A DNA stretch of 38,508 bases from Blastocatellia bacterium. Lineage in GTDB: Bacteria > Acidobacteriota > Blastocatellia > UBA7656. The translations under genes were made by a program, and so were the position numbers. Position 1 is the stretch's first letter, and each line of letters opens with the position of its first letter. The stretch covers positions 10,210 to 48,717 of the forward strand of contig JAHFUG010000003.1 of assembly GCA_023265195.1 (NCBI GenBank), in the 5' to 3' direction. Below the pieces are notes generated by a model. The model saw nothing but the letters and a program-made list of their open reading frames with translations. It had not been told where the DNA came from and searched no databases. Positions 27,202 through 36,025 of the stretch are shown here, piece after piece.

Positions 27202-30030
27202 TTAGCGTTGTTTGGTTCGTTTGCCCGCGCGTGATCGCGCACGGCGTAGCGCGTCGACAACTCCCACCTCTTCGGTCTCGAGCGTCGGCGTTGCTTCTGG
27301 GCGTTTTGATGGCGTTTCTTCTTTTCGAGGCTGGCTAAGCGCGCTCTCTTCGTTTGGAGCAGCCTTGCGCTTCAAGGCGAAACGGAACCTCGGCGCGCGA
27401 GCCGGCGCAGCTTCGCGTGAGGCGATACTCTCTCGTTTAATCATCGGGAGACGAAGGTTGGACAATCCGGTTCGGGTCAGGCTAACCAATCCGGTGCGGC
27501 GTTCGATGACTTCGAGCAGAAATAGCAGCACAGCCAGCGTCAGAAGCCAGGGTGATGTCTCGGCCATTCGAGCCTGATCGGGCATGTCCTTCCATAAGCC
27601 CGCGAGGTTTGTTCTCTCCTTGCCGTTTGTTGCGCGAGCTATGCGATCTAGCGCCGACAATCCTTCATCGGCCTCGACCGGCTTGAACTCGGGCGCGTAT
27701 GGCAAACAAACCGGCGACAGCGTCAGCCTTCCCGCGCCTGCCGCTTCCACCGTCGAAAGCAGCGTCTCACCTCCACGCAACGGGATTTCAGCTTCTAGCG
27801 TGTCGGCCGAGGTCCAATGGAAGTCGAGCTTATCTACGGCGGGCGCCGACCCCGGCAGACCATGCAGAGCAGTGAGCGTCGGAGGATCGGAGAACGGTTC
27901 GGCGGCCCTTTCGGGATCGAGATGAACCGTGACGACGGCGGCGCCGTTCTTAACCTCCTGAGTCACCAGCATTCCTCCGGCAAGCGTATTGACGCCGCCT
28001 GCCGACCAGCGCGCGAGACTCGTAAACAATTCGCCAACCTGGCTCCATTTGGCTATCGGTCCGCTGTAGGCCCCGTCAGCTTCTCCGGCATAGCAGAGCA
28101 CCCGTCCCGCGCCCGCTTGCCACGAAGCGATCATTGGCGCCGTGTACTCATCCAGCGTCACTGCCCCTTCATTGGCGCCGGGCCGAACATAGCAAAGATT
28201 GTAACCACCGACCGCGGGCGGCGATTCGAACTGCTTACCGGTCATGCCGATCAAGCCGCCGGTGAATTTGATCGCGGTGGGCTCGTCTACGAAGGTGCTG
28301 CGGGCAACGACGATGGTGTCTTGCGCAAAGAGCCGCGGAAGTTCTTCGGGATTGTCCGTGAAGAAGCAGCGGCCTCCGCCCCGCCGCGCTATGTCGCGAA
28401 GCAGTTCCGCGTCCTTATCCGACGTTTTGCCGAGCCCGACTACGCTTACGGTTATGCCTGCTTGCTGGCACTTCGCGATCAATTCCTCGTACTGGCCAGG
28501 TTCTTCGGAATCGGCTGCGTCCGCGAATAGGATGATGTGGCGAGTTCCGGCCTTGGCGTCCAGCATCATGCGAGCCGAAGCGGCGAGCGCTTCGTAGATA
28601 AATATTCCGCCTCCGCCCGCGTCTACTCTCAGAATATCGCCGCGAACTCGGGCGGCGTCGGAGACCGGCGCGAGATCGGCTATGATGTGAGGCGCGCTGT
28701 CGACGGCGATAACTCCAAACTCATCGGCAGGGCTCATCATGTCGAGCACTTGAACCGCGGCGAGGTCAGCTAGATCCATCTTGGTCTTGCCTCCCCCGGC
28801 GCTCATGGCCATACTGCCGGATCGGTCCATCGCCACGACTATAGCCATCGCAAGCTTGCGGTGCTCCTGTCTCAACTCCATCGATACCGGCATGATCGGC
28901 TCGAGCGCCGAACGGAAATAGCCGCCAGGGCCGTAGGCGTTCTTGCCGCCGGTCATCATCAATCCCGATCCAGTTTCTTTCACCCACGCGGCGATGTTTT
29001 CCATCCCTCGCGAGCCGAGTTTTTCAGCCGGAATGTTTTCGATCAACACCGCTGAATATTTCGATAATTCGTCCAGCGGCCAGTTGACCGACTCGGGCCG
29101 AGCCGAGATTACTTTTAATCCTCCCGCGGCTAAAAGACGGACCAGGCCGGAGTCCGGGGACGCGCTAACGCAGAGAACAGGTTTGGGTCCTTCGATGCCG
29201 ACCAGAAGCTTGGCCGCGTTGTTCTCGGGAAGAGGATCGTCTCCGGCGTTGACTCGTAGCGTGTAGGAATAGGCTCCGGGCTCGCCCGCCTGATCGCGAA
29301 ACGTCAATCGGTTCAAGCCCGCGGTCAACATCGTCTTGCCCGCGGCCAATCGTTGGCCTCCGCGTTGCAGTTCTACGGAAGCCTCTTGCTGGATTGGCGA
29401 GCGAACCCAGGCAGTGATGATGAAGGACTCACCGGGACTGACGGTGTTCGGCGAATCGACTTGAGCGATCGCCAGGTCGCCCGCCGTCGAGCGTTGAGTA
29501 GACCGGTAATCAACGGCGACTCCACGCGCGGCGCATCGGGCCGCGGAAGCAGCCGGGTCTCGGCCCGTCCATCGCCCATCGGAGAGGACGAGGATTCTTC
29601 CGGGCGATCCGCGAGGTATCATCGCGAGCGCCTTGTCGATTGCATCCGCGAGGTTGGACTCGTCTCGGCCGACGTCGTTGACGAAGCCGGGGAATTCTCC
29701 GGGCTGCGGAGGCTGTTCGATGGCCGCGGTCCTGCCGAACGAAACAACTCCGAGCCGCTGGCCGCTGCCAATCGCGCCGTGGAGCAAGCCGATGGCTTCC
29801 TTGTGTGAGGCGTCACTGCCGTTGGGCATCGAATCGCTTCGGTCGGCGACTACCACCAGGGTTCCCGCGCGGCTCGGCAGTTTGATTGCGAGCCCCGCCA
29901 TGCCGAGCAACGCCAGCGCGAGCGAAGCGATCCGCAGATTGCGCAACAGCGGCGATGGCATTCGCCATGCCCACAGAGCCGCTCCGAGCGGAATGGCCAG
30001 CAGCAACCAGATTGGATTATGAAGGAACAT
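27202..30030 (-). CDS. Large membrane protein with two VWA domains
   Basis: N-terminal TMs, first MIDAS LVVVADRSDS, second MIDAS AIVVAMDRSGS, TMTGGKNAYGPGGY-like region (read as LMMTGGKNAYGPGGY), C-terminal TM and basic tail. Confidence 0.82.
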   Translation of the reverse strand: MFLHNPIWLLLAIPLGAALWAWRMPSPLLRNLRIASLALALLGMAGLAIKLPSRAGTLVVVADRSDSMPNGSDASHKEAIGLLHGAIGSGQRLGVVSFGRTAAIEQPPQPGEFPGFVNDVGRDESNLADAIDKALAMIPRGSPGRILVLSDGRWTGRDPAASAARCAARGVAVDYRSTQRSTAGDLAIAQVDSPNTVSPGESFIITAWVRSPIQQEASVELQRGGQRLAAGKTMLTAGLNRLTFRDQAGEPGAYSYTLRVNAGDDPLPENNAAKLLVGIEGPKPVLCVSASPDSGLVRLLAAGGLKVISARPESVNWPLDELSKYSAVLIENIPAEKLGSRGMENIAAWVKETGSGLMMTGGKNAYGPGGYFRSALEPIMPVSMELRQEHRKLAMAIVVAMDRSGSMAMSAGGGKTKMDLADLAAVQVLDMMSPADEFGVIAVDSAPHIIADLAPVSDAARVRGDILRVDAGGGGIFIYEALAASARMMLDAKAGTRHIILFADAADSEEPGQYEELIAKCQQAGITVSVVGLGKTSDKDAELLRDIARRGGGRCFFTDNPEELPRLFAQDTIVVARSTFVDEPTAIKFTGGLIGMTGKQFESPPAVGGYNLCYVRPGANEGAVTLDEYTAPMIASWQAGAGRVLCYAGEADGAYSGPIAKWSQVGELFTSLARWSAGGVNTLAGGMLVTQEVKNGAAVVTVHLDPERAAEPFSDPPTLTALHGLPGSAPAVDKLDFHWTSADTLEAEIPLRGGETLLSTVEAAGAGRLTLSPVCLPYAPEFKPVEADEGLSALDRIARATNGKERTNLAGLWKDMPDQARMAETSPWLLTLAVLLFLLEVIERRTGLVSLTRTGLSNLRLPMIKRESIASREAAPARAPRFRFALKRKAAPNEESALSQPRKEETPSKRPEATPTLETEEVGVVDALRRARSRAGKRTKQR

Positions 30031-30062
30031 CGTGTTGAACTAGCGGCTGCTACTTGAGCAGA

Positions 30063-30235
30063 CGTAAAAGAAATAAGTTCCATTTGTCGAGGGAGTTCAC
30101 CGCAGAGCCGCGGAGACCGCGGAGAGGGACGCAGAGGGGAGTTTACTCTCCGCGGCTCTCTCAGCGATCTGTGCGTCTCCGCGGTGAAGTCCTCACTTCA
30201 CCGGCGGTACTCATCTCGTGCTGGCCCGCGGCGCA
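30063..30235 (+). repeat. Dispersed repeat family C, copy 3
   Basis: ACGTAAAAGAAATAAGTTCCATTTGTCGAGGGAGTTCACCGCAGAG...TCCGCGGTGAAGTCCTCACTTCACCGGCGGTACTCATCTCGTGC. Confidence 0.88.
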
Positions 30236-30311
30236 TCAAGAGGGGCGGGCACGGAGACCCGCCCGTACATTCATCCAAAAGCGCGCGCAAACAACACCCA
30301 TTTAGCAGGCG

Positions 30312-32096
30312 TCAATTTGATCCGCGCAGGCGCACCGCGCCGCCGCGAGACGCGAGAACCAAGTGCGCCGCAAGCACGATCAAAGCGAGTAGCACCAGGA
30401 CCCATGCAATGCTTCGTTGTTGAATGTCCTGGACGCCGGCGTTCCAACCGTCCCAACTTCCCGATGCGCACTTCGTCAAATCCGATTCCTGCCGCGACAG
30501 CGCATTAGCCGCGAAGTTGTACTTAACGCCTCCAGCCGTCACTTCGTAGACACCCCAGGTTTCGGCCTTGATCGCAAGCGACTGGCCGCCGGCGGGGACT
30601 TCGGAAGCGGCTCCGTTCGGGGGCTGGATGTTGATCGTCCTTACGCCTTCTCTCACGGTAAGCACCGCCGATGAGCCGAGACGAACGTTGGCTTGTTTGA
30701 AGCCCGGCGCCTGAGACGCGCGCCAGTCGATTAAGTTCCAGATCAGGACCGGCCACGCTGGGGTGTCCTGAAGCGTCGACAGATCCGGCTTCAAACGCCA
30801 CCTGAGATTGTGCGAGCCCGCGCGTTCGACGTCGGTCAGCAACGCGACGTCGCCGGCCGTAATGATCGGTCTTCCGGCCGACGGCGTCCGGCCGGCCGCC
30901 CATACGACTCCATCAAGCGAAAGCCCCTCCGCCAGCGGATGCCCACGATCGATCACGAACGGCCCGGCATAGCTCACTGCGTCATGCTCGGCTATGAATT
31001 GAACCGTCCACGTCTCGGATCCGCGCTCCGTGATCTGCTCGTCATCGGCGAAGACAAGTTCGGCGCTCCGTGAGTTCAACTCCGCGATCCCGGCGGCCAG
31101 CAAGGCTTTTTCAACTGACGCTTTCAGCTTCTCGTCACCTATGCGTAACTCGACGCGAACATGCTTTCGCGATTGGGGCAGCAACACCGCCACGTTGTCA
31201 ATCGCAAGCGCGTCGTCGGCTATTCGCGCGCGCATTGGTCCGGCTCCGGGTTTCAGGTTGAAGACCACGCGGTTGCCGGCATTGGGTGCGAGATCGAGAT
31301 CATAGGCCGCAAGTTGACGAGCCTGCGTAGCGGCCAGGTCAGCATAATCTTCGACAACGAGTGTCGCCTTAGCAGCCTCGCGAGATAGATTCACTATCTC
31401 GATCATGCATCTCTCACCGGCGTCGTTAGCGGTTCGAGTCGCGTTCACAATTGCAACGTTCGAGCTGTCTTTTCCAAAGGCGAGCCATCGCAAGCGGGTG
31501 TTCGCCTCGGCATCCGCTAGATGAGATTGCGGGTGGTCGGTCAACACCAAAACTCGGCCACGGCTTCCAGCAAGCGCGAAAGCAAAGGCGATTGCTTCTT
31601 CAAGATTCGCCGACGGCTCGGGGCAGTTCCATCTAGCAAGCAGTGGTCTGATTTGTGCGGGCCGGCCGCCGGCTTCACCGAGCAGTGAAGGCTTCTCACC
31701 GGCCAACACGATTTTGACGGAATCATAACCGCCGCTCTCCAACTCTTCTTCGGCGGCCGCCGCGGCCCTGTTCCTCGGTGAATCGGCGCGGCCGGCAAGC
31801 ATCGAGAACGAGTCATCAAGAACGATGGTCAGAACTCCACCCTCGGCTCGAGCGTTGACCATAGGGCCTGCCGCCGCCAAGGTCAGCAACAAGATCGCGA
31901 GAAGCTCGAGAAAAAAAGTCAGTGGAGTCCGCAGCCGATCGAGAACAAGCCCGCCTTCCTTTGGCTTACCCTCGTCAGCCCACAGCATCAAGCTGGAGAC
32001 AACCTGGCGGCGATGTTTGTTGCGTAGCCAGTAGACGGCGACAAGCGCCGGAACAGCTAGCAGACCGAAGAGCGCGATTGGAAAAGCAAGAGTCAT
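30312..32096 (-). CDS. BatA-type N-terminal plus VWA membrane protein
   Basis: MTLAFPIALFGLLAVPALVAVYWLRNKHRRQVVSSLMLW, MIDAS LTIVLDDSFSM, C-terminal TM; ATG at 32096. Confidence 0.82.
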   Translation of the reverse strand: MTLAFPIALFGLLAVPALVAVYWLRNKHRRQVVSSLMLWADEGKPKEGGLVLDRLRTPLTFFLELLAILLLTLAAAGPMVNARAEGGVLTIVLDDSFSMLAGRADSPRNRAAAAAEEELESGGYDSVKIVLAGEKPSLLGEAGGRPAQIRPLLARWNCPEPSANLEEAIAFAFALAGSRGRVLVLTDHPQSHLADAEANTRLRWLAFGKDSSNVAIVNATRTANDAGERCMIEIVNLSREAAKATLVVEDYADLAATQARQLAAYDLDLAPNAGNRVVFNLKPGAGPMRARIADDALAIDNVAVLLPQSRKHVRVELRIGDEKLKASVEKALLAAGIAELNSRSAELVFADDEQITERGSETWTVQFIAEHDAVSYAGPFVIDRGHPLAEGLSLDGVVWAAGRTPSAGRPIITAGDVALLTDVERAGSHNLRWRLKPDLSTLQDTPAWPVLIWNLIDWRASQAPGFKQANVRLGSSAVLTVREGVRTINIQPPNGAASEVPAGGQSLAIKAETWGVYEVTAGGVKYNFAANALSRQESDLTKCASGSWDGWNAGVQDIQQRSIAWVLVLLALIVLAAHLVLASRGGAVRLRGSN

Positions 32097-32285
32097 CCGA
32101 GAGCCCGTAGATTTCGCCTTCCGATTTGACCGCGCGCCGCTGGAGCTTTGCATTGCTCCCGACCCTGCAGTTGGGGGATCGTTCAATACCAGCCTGCTAG
32201 CGGCGCTGGGCCATCAACGAATCTCCAAGGCGATCCGAGCCCTTGTTAGCGTGCCCACGAACGCTCGCGCGTTGGATAGGCTGCA

Positions 32286-32392
32286 TATGAACCATCCACC
32301 AGCTCCGTTGGGGGTATTTCAAGAAAAAGCCGCGGTGCGCCGTCTGTAGCGAGCGAATGAACGTATCCCCCAACTGCGTTGGGGGTATTCTC
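32286..32392. repeat. 71-bp hairpin repeat family B, two diverged units
   Basis: TGAACCATCCACCAGCTCCGTTGGGGGTAT and CGTATCCCCCAACTGCGTTGGGGGTAT; GTTGGGGG arms at 32307 and 32378, spacing 71. Confidence 0.8.
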
Positions 32393-32641
32393 GGGTCTCG
32401 AGATCTTTCTCTAGCGAGCAACACGGAATTAGGACACTACTGGATGGCTAGCCTGATTGACAAGAATGATGTAATGAGCAACTAGAGCGGCTATGTAGTA
32501 GGCATCTCGATTACAAGGGTGGCTTTTTATGACTATTATGGATCCAGAGGGCGCGGGCGCCAACGGAACTCGTACCTTCTGGACGATTATCAGCGCAAAT
32601 CGGCGGTCATTCCGGAAGGCGGGCGCGCGGGTGCGATAGAA

Positions 32642-33244
32642 TCAAACTAAGCGAAGGCCTGGTTTTACATACAGAGCGTGGCAGTCCGGGCACACGCTAT
32701 GGCTGAACTTGACGTCCGCGTGCTTAGCCACATAGCTCTCGACTTGCTGCCAGTAATTCTGATCGTCTCGAATCTTCTTGCAGTAGGAACAAATGGGAAG
32801 CATACCCTGGAGTTGCGATACCCGCGACAGCGCGTTCTCCAACTCCATCACGCGGTCACGCGATCTTCTCTCCAGAGCGATGACTCGCTCTCCAACTCGC
32901 ACGCGAGCCCGAAGCTCGTTGTGATCGAAAGGCTTGACAACGTAGTCGTCGGCGCCGGCCTTTAGACCCTCGACTATATCCACGCGCCGCCCCTTCGCCG
33001 TGAGCAAGATGATGTATAGCGGTGCGCAACGGCCTTCATTGCGAGTCTTTCTGATGACCTCGACGCCGTCCATGCCCGGCATTACCCAGTTGAGAATCGC
33101 GAGCATCGGGACGTCGGTAGTCGCCAGCGTTTTCCACGCTTCGAGGCCGTCGCAGCAAAGAACGACTTCCCAGCGAGGATCCTGTACGGTCGCTCCCACC
33201 AGCCGCCTGATTACCGGATTGTCGTCGGCAATGAGGATACGCAT
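32642..33244 (-). CDS. Response regulator (REC domain plus CxxCKKIRDD C-terminal motif)
   Basis: MRILIADDNPVIRRL, LAILNWVMPGMDG, DDYVVKPFDHNELRARV, ICSYCKKIRDDQNYWQQVESYV; ATG at 33244. Confidence 0.88.
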   Translation of the reverse strand: MRILIADDNPVIRRLVGATVQDPRWEVVLCCDGLEAWKTLATTDVPMLAILNWVMPGMDGVEVIRKTRNEGRCAPLYIILLTAKGRRVDIVEGLKAGADDYVVKPFDHNELRARVRVGERVIALERRSRDRVMELENALSRVSQLQGMLPICSYCKKIRDDQNYWQQVESYVAKHADVKFSHSVCPDCHALYVKPGLRLV

Positions 33245-33400
33245 TGAAGAACTTGCTGTTACCGGCGCGAACATATTGTTGTTTCCGCGGAAGCAGTCAT
33301 TCGCACGATTGAATCGCGGGCGGCTTGGACCGGCGCAGACCGGCAAACTAGCCAAGGGCTACCGCCCTTCCTATCCCAAGTGCGGAATGCCGGATCACGC

Positions 33401-33458
33401 GGTGGTCCACGGGGGAAACGCGAACAGAATTCTCGTAACGATCGGCATAAGCGACTAG
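33401..33458 (-). repeat. Dispersed ~58-bp repeat family F, copy 2
   Basis: Reverse complement matches 13631-13688. Confidence 0.9.
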
Positions 33459-33533
33459 GCTTTTTCGCAGACTGCGCTGCGAAAAAAATGGCCCTTCGGG
33501 CAACCGATTATACCGCGCAGTCCGCGAAAAAGC
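33459..33533. repeat. Inverted repeat with nested hairpin
   Basis: GCTTTTTCGCAGACTGCGC (33459-33477) vs GCGCAGTCCGCGAAAAAGC (33515-33533), one mismatch; inner GCCCTTCGGGC. Confidence 0.8.
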
Positions 33534-33682
33534 GCGATCAGCTTTCAGCCGTCAGCGCTCAGCTTTTGGATTAGTCCGGTGAGCATGCGTTTTGAGCTCG
33601 ACGACGCGGTAAGCCGTTTGCTCATAGGCTTTTATATTTAGGAACCAACTTGTTGTCGTTCTTATTTCCATAAGCGGCTAAT

Positions 33683-34090
33683 TTAGTCACAAAAGCCTCC
33701 TTCAAGCTCGAGCGCGGCTCTGACGTTCTCGAATTCGACTTCGATTCTCGCAGCCAGTTCCGCCGCCCCCGCTGTCCCTGTCGAATACTCCAGCAACGCG
33801 CAAAGGGCCGCCAGGGCATTGGCGCCGAGATTGGCGCTGCTGCCTCTCAATGCGTGTGCGGCTCTTCTGATTTGCGCGGGATCGCCGATCGCGACGGTCC
33901 GGTTGATCTCGAACAGCCGGGCGGTGGAATCCTCGAGATAGATGCTTATCAATTCGCTGACTATGTTCGGATCCCCTTCACACTGTAGTGCTCGAATCGA
34001 ATCCCAAACCGAGCGGTCGAGCGAGCTCGACGCCTCCGATCCGCAATCGAGAGGCGGGGAGGCGTCGCTCGTGGCCGTCAATCGCTGCAT
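33683..34090 (-). CDS. Stand-alone Hpt domain protein
   Basis: IRRAAHALRGSSANLGANALAALCALLE Hpt motif. Confidence 0.8.
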   Translation of the reverse strand: MQRLTATSDASPPLDCGSEASSSLDRSVWDSIRALQCEGDPNIVSELISIYLEDSTARLFEINRTVAIGDPAQIRRAAHALRGSSANLGANALAALCALLEYSTGTAGAAELAARIEVEFENVRAALELEGGFCD

Positions 34091-34174
34091 GACAATCTCC
34101 TTCGATGGCCCAAGGTAAACGCCATTGATGGCTGGCGGCGGAGCCTGGGCCGTTTCGCAATCCTCGATTCACCT

Positions 34175-35552
34175 CTATTGGGCGGAGCCAACTGGTATGC
34201 TCCGCTCGGGGTCGAGGGCGTTCCGCACTCGGTAGAATTCAGCTTCGAGGCTGGAGGCGAGCGGTAAGGGTTCCTGGGGTCCGGCCCTGCCTATCAACCG
34301 GCGTTCGATCCCGCCGCATATCTCGGACATGGCTCCGGCGCCGAGGCAGGCGCAACTGCTCTTCAAAGTGTGCGCGAGCCGTCTGATCTCTTCCCGTGCG
34401 CCGTTCTCGACGGCGCGCCTTAGAGCGGACACATTGATTGGAGCGTCTACGAGGAAGCGGTCGACAATTTCTTCCACGATGTCGCCCCCGTCCTTACTTT
34501 GTATGTCGCGGAGGGAAGCAAGGGCCGTCTTGTTTATCGCGCCCGGAGTCTCCGCCGCCCGATTCTTCGGACCGCTGGACCCGGCGCGTTCGAGAGCCGC
34601 CTGCCGCGCCCCTGTCTGTACCGGCTTTGAAATGTAGTCGTCCATCCCCGCCTGAAGGCGTTCCTCGCGGCCGCTTTGCATCGCATTGGCGGTCATGGCG
34701 ACGATGATCGGGCGCGCTTCTCTTGGCCACCGGCGGCAAATCTCGCGCGACGCCGCGAGACCGTCCATATCGCGCATTTGTATGTCCATAGGAACGACGT
34801 CGTGGGGCTGCCGCTCGAGCGCTTGGATCGCCTCGATCCCATTGCCCGCTATATCAACGCGGTAGCCGAGCCGCTCCAACATCTTCGTGGCGGCCTTCTG
34901 ATTCACGACGTTGTCCTCTGCAAGTACTATGCGAAGAGGCAGCCGCTCGGCGAGGTGGGGATCGAACTGGCCCTTGGCCGCCGGTTCTTTCGGCGCCGGC
35001 ACTTGCTCGAGGAACAATTGGATTAACACGTCATAGAGTTGGGACGGCTTGACTGGTTTCGTTAGAAATGCGGCAAACTCAGGTTCATTCGTTCCGGACG
35101 GAGCCGCGCTCCGCCAGCGGAGGGACGTCAGCATGACGAGTGGAAGCTGTTTCGGACCGCGATATCTCTGAATCTCATTCGCGAGGGTAAGACCGTCCAT
35201 TTCCGGCATGTCCATGTCCAGGATGGCCACGTCAAAAGGGTCCCCGTTTGTGACCCATTCGAGGGCAGTGATTCCACCCCTCGCAAGCCCGTGGCGACCC
35301 CACGATCCCGTTTGCAGATTCAATATCCTTCGATTCGTGGCGTTGTCATCGACAATCAGCACGCGCCGCCCCTTCAGTTGAGGTTGCGCTCCGCGCAAGT
35401 ACAAGCGGGCGGGACTCGGCGCGGCCTGCGCCACGATGTTGAAGTTGAATGAGGAACCCGAGCCAACTTCGTTGTCGACGGTCATTGTCCATCCCATCAT
35501 TTCACACAGCCGGTTGCTGATAGCCAGCCCAAGCCCCGTCCCTCCCCAAATC
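34175..35552 (-). pseudogene. C-terminal remnant of hybrid histidine kinase (partial HATPase G2 box, REC, REC, Hpt)
   Basis: Homology begins at GGTGLGLAISNRLCEMMG; REC1 RRVLIVDDNATNRRIL/LDMDMPEMDG, REC2 RIVLAEDNVVNQKAA/MDIQMRDMDG, Hpt RRLAHTLKSSCACLGAG; HisKA and most of HATPase absent, replaced by repeat array. Confidence 0.8.
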
Positions 35553-35915
35553 CCCCACACGGCAGTGTGGGGATAGTTCAGGCTCAACCTACAAGAACGC
35601 CGCCTTCTTCCGCTTCCCAAACCCCCCATACGGCAGTGTGGGGATAGTTCAAGCTTCGCGTACAAATGGAGGGCCGGCCTTCCCTGTTCCCTTCTCCCCA
35701 AGGGCGCGTGAAAGGGCTTTCCACAGCGAAGGCTAAGCTTGAACCATCCACCCACTGCCGTGGGTGGGATTAGGGAAGGGGAGCAAGGCCGCCGTTTGTG
35801 TTGGCTATGCTTGAACCATCCACCCACTGCCGTGGGTGGGATTAGGGAAGGGAACAAGGCCGCTGTTTGTGTAGGCTATGCTTGAACCATCCACCCACTG
35901 CCGTGGGTGGGATTT
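35540..35915. repeat. 71-bp hairpin repeat family B: two units in one orientation, three in the opposite
   Basis: CCCCACACGGCAGTGTGGGG at 35553-35572; CCCCATACGGCAGTGTGGGG at 35624-35643; GCTTGAACCATCCACCCACTGCCGTGGGTGGGATT at 35737, 35809, 35880. Confidence 0.95.
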
Positions 35916-36025
35916 CGCGAAGCGCTGCATCTCCGTGCGGCCGCCGGTTGAGAATCGAGCGGCCTTCTGATAAAAGTTGAGCCGCCACCACCGGAACGTT
36001 CAGAGCGAGTTTGGCGAAGGGTCCG

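Noticed and set aside
27817-28530. ORF 27817-28530 (+), 237 aa
   Set aside because: Antisense to the two-VWA membrane protein; no recognisable motifs.
33539-33570. CAGCTTTCAGCCGTCAGCGCTCAGC as a tandem repeat array
   Set aside because: Only two to three imperfect units; too short to call beyond noting it.
35600-35857. N-terminal part of the 34175-35857 ORF (MFPSLIPPTAVGGWFKHSQHKRR…) as protein sequence
   Set aside because: It is the translation of the hairpin repeat in one frame; not taken as genuine coding sequence.
35737-35912. CRISPR-like appearance: palindromic ~35-nt repeats with ~36-nt intervals
   Set aside because: The intervals are almost identical between units (AGGGAAGGG…CAAGGCCGC…GTTTGTGT…GGCTAT), so the real unit is a 71-bp tandem repeat; no cas genes nearby.
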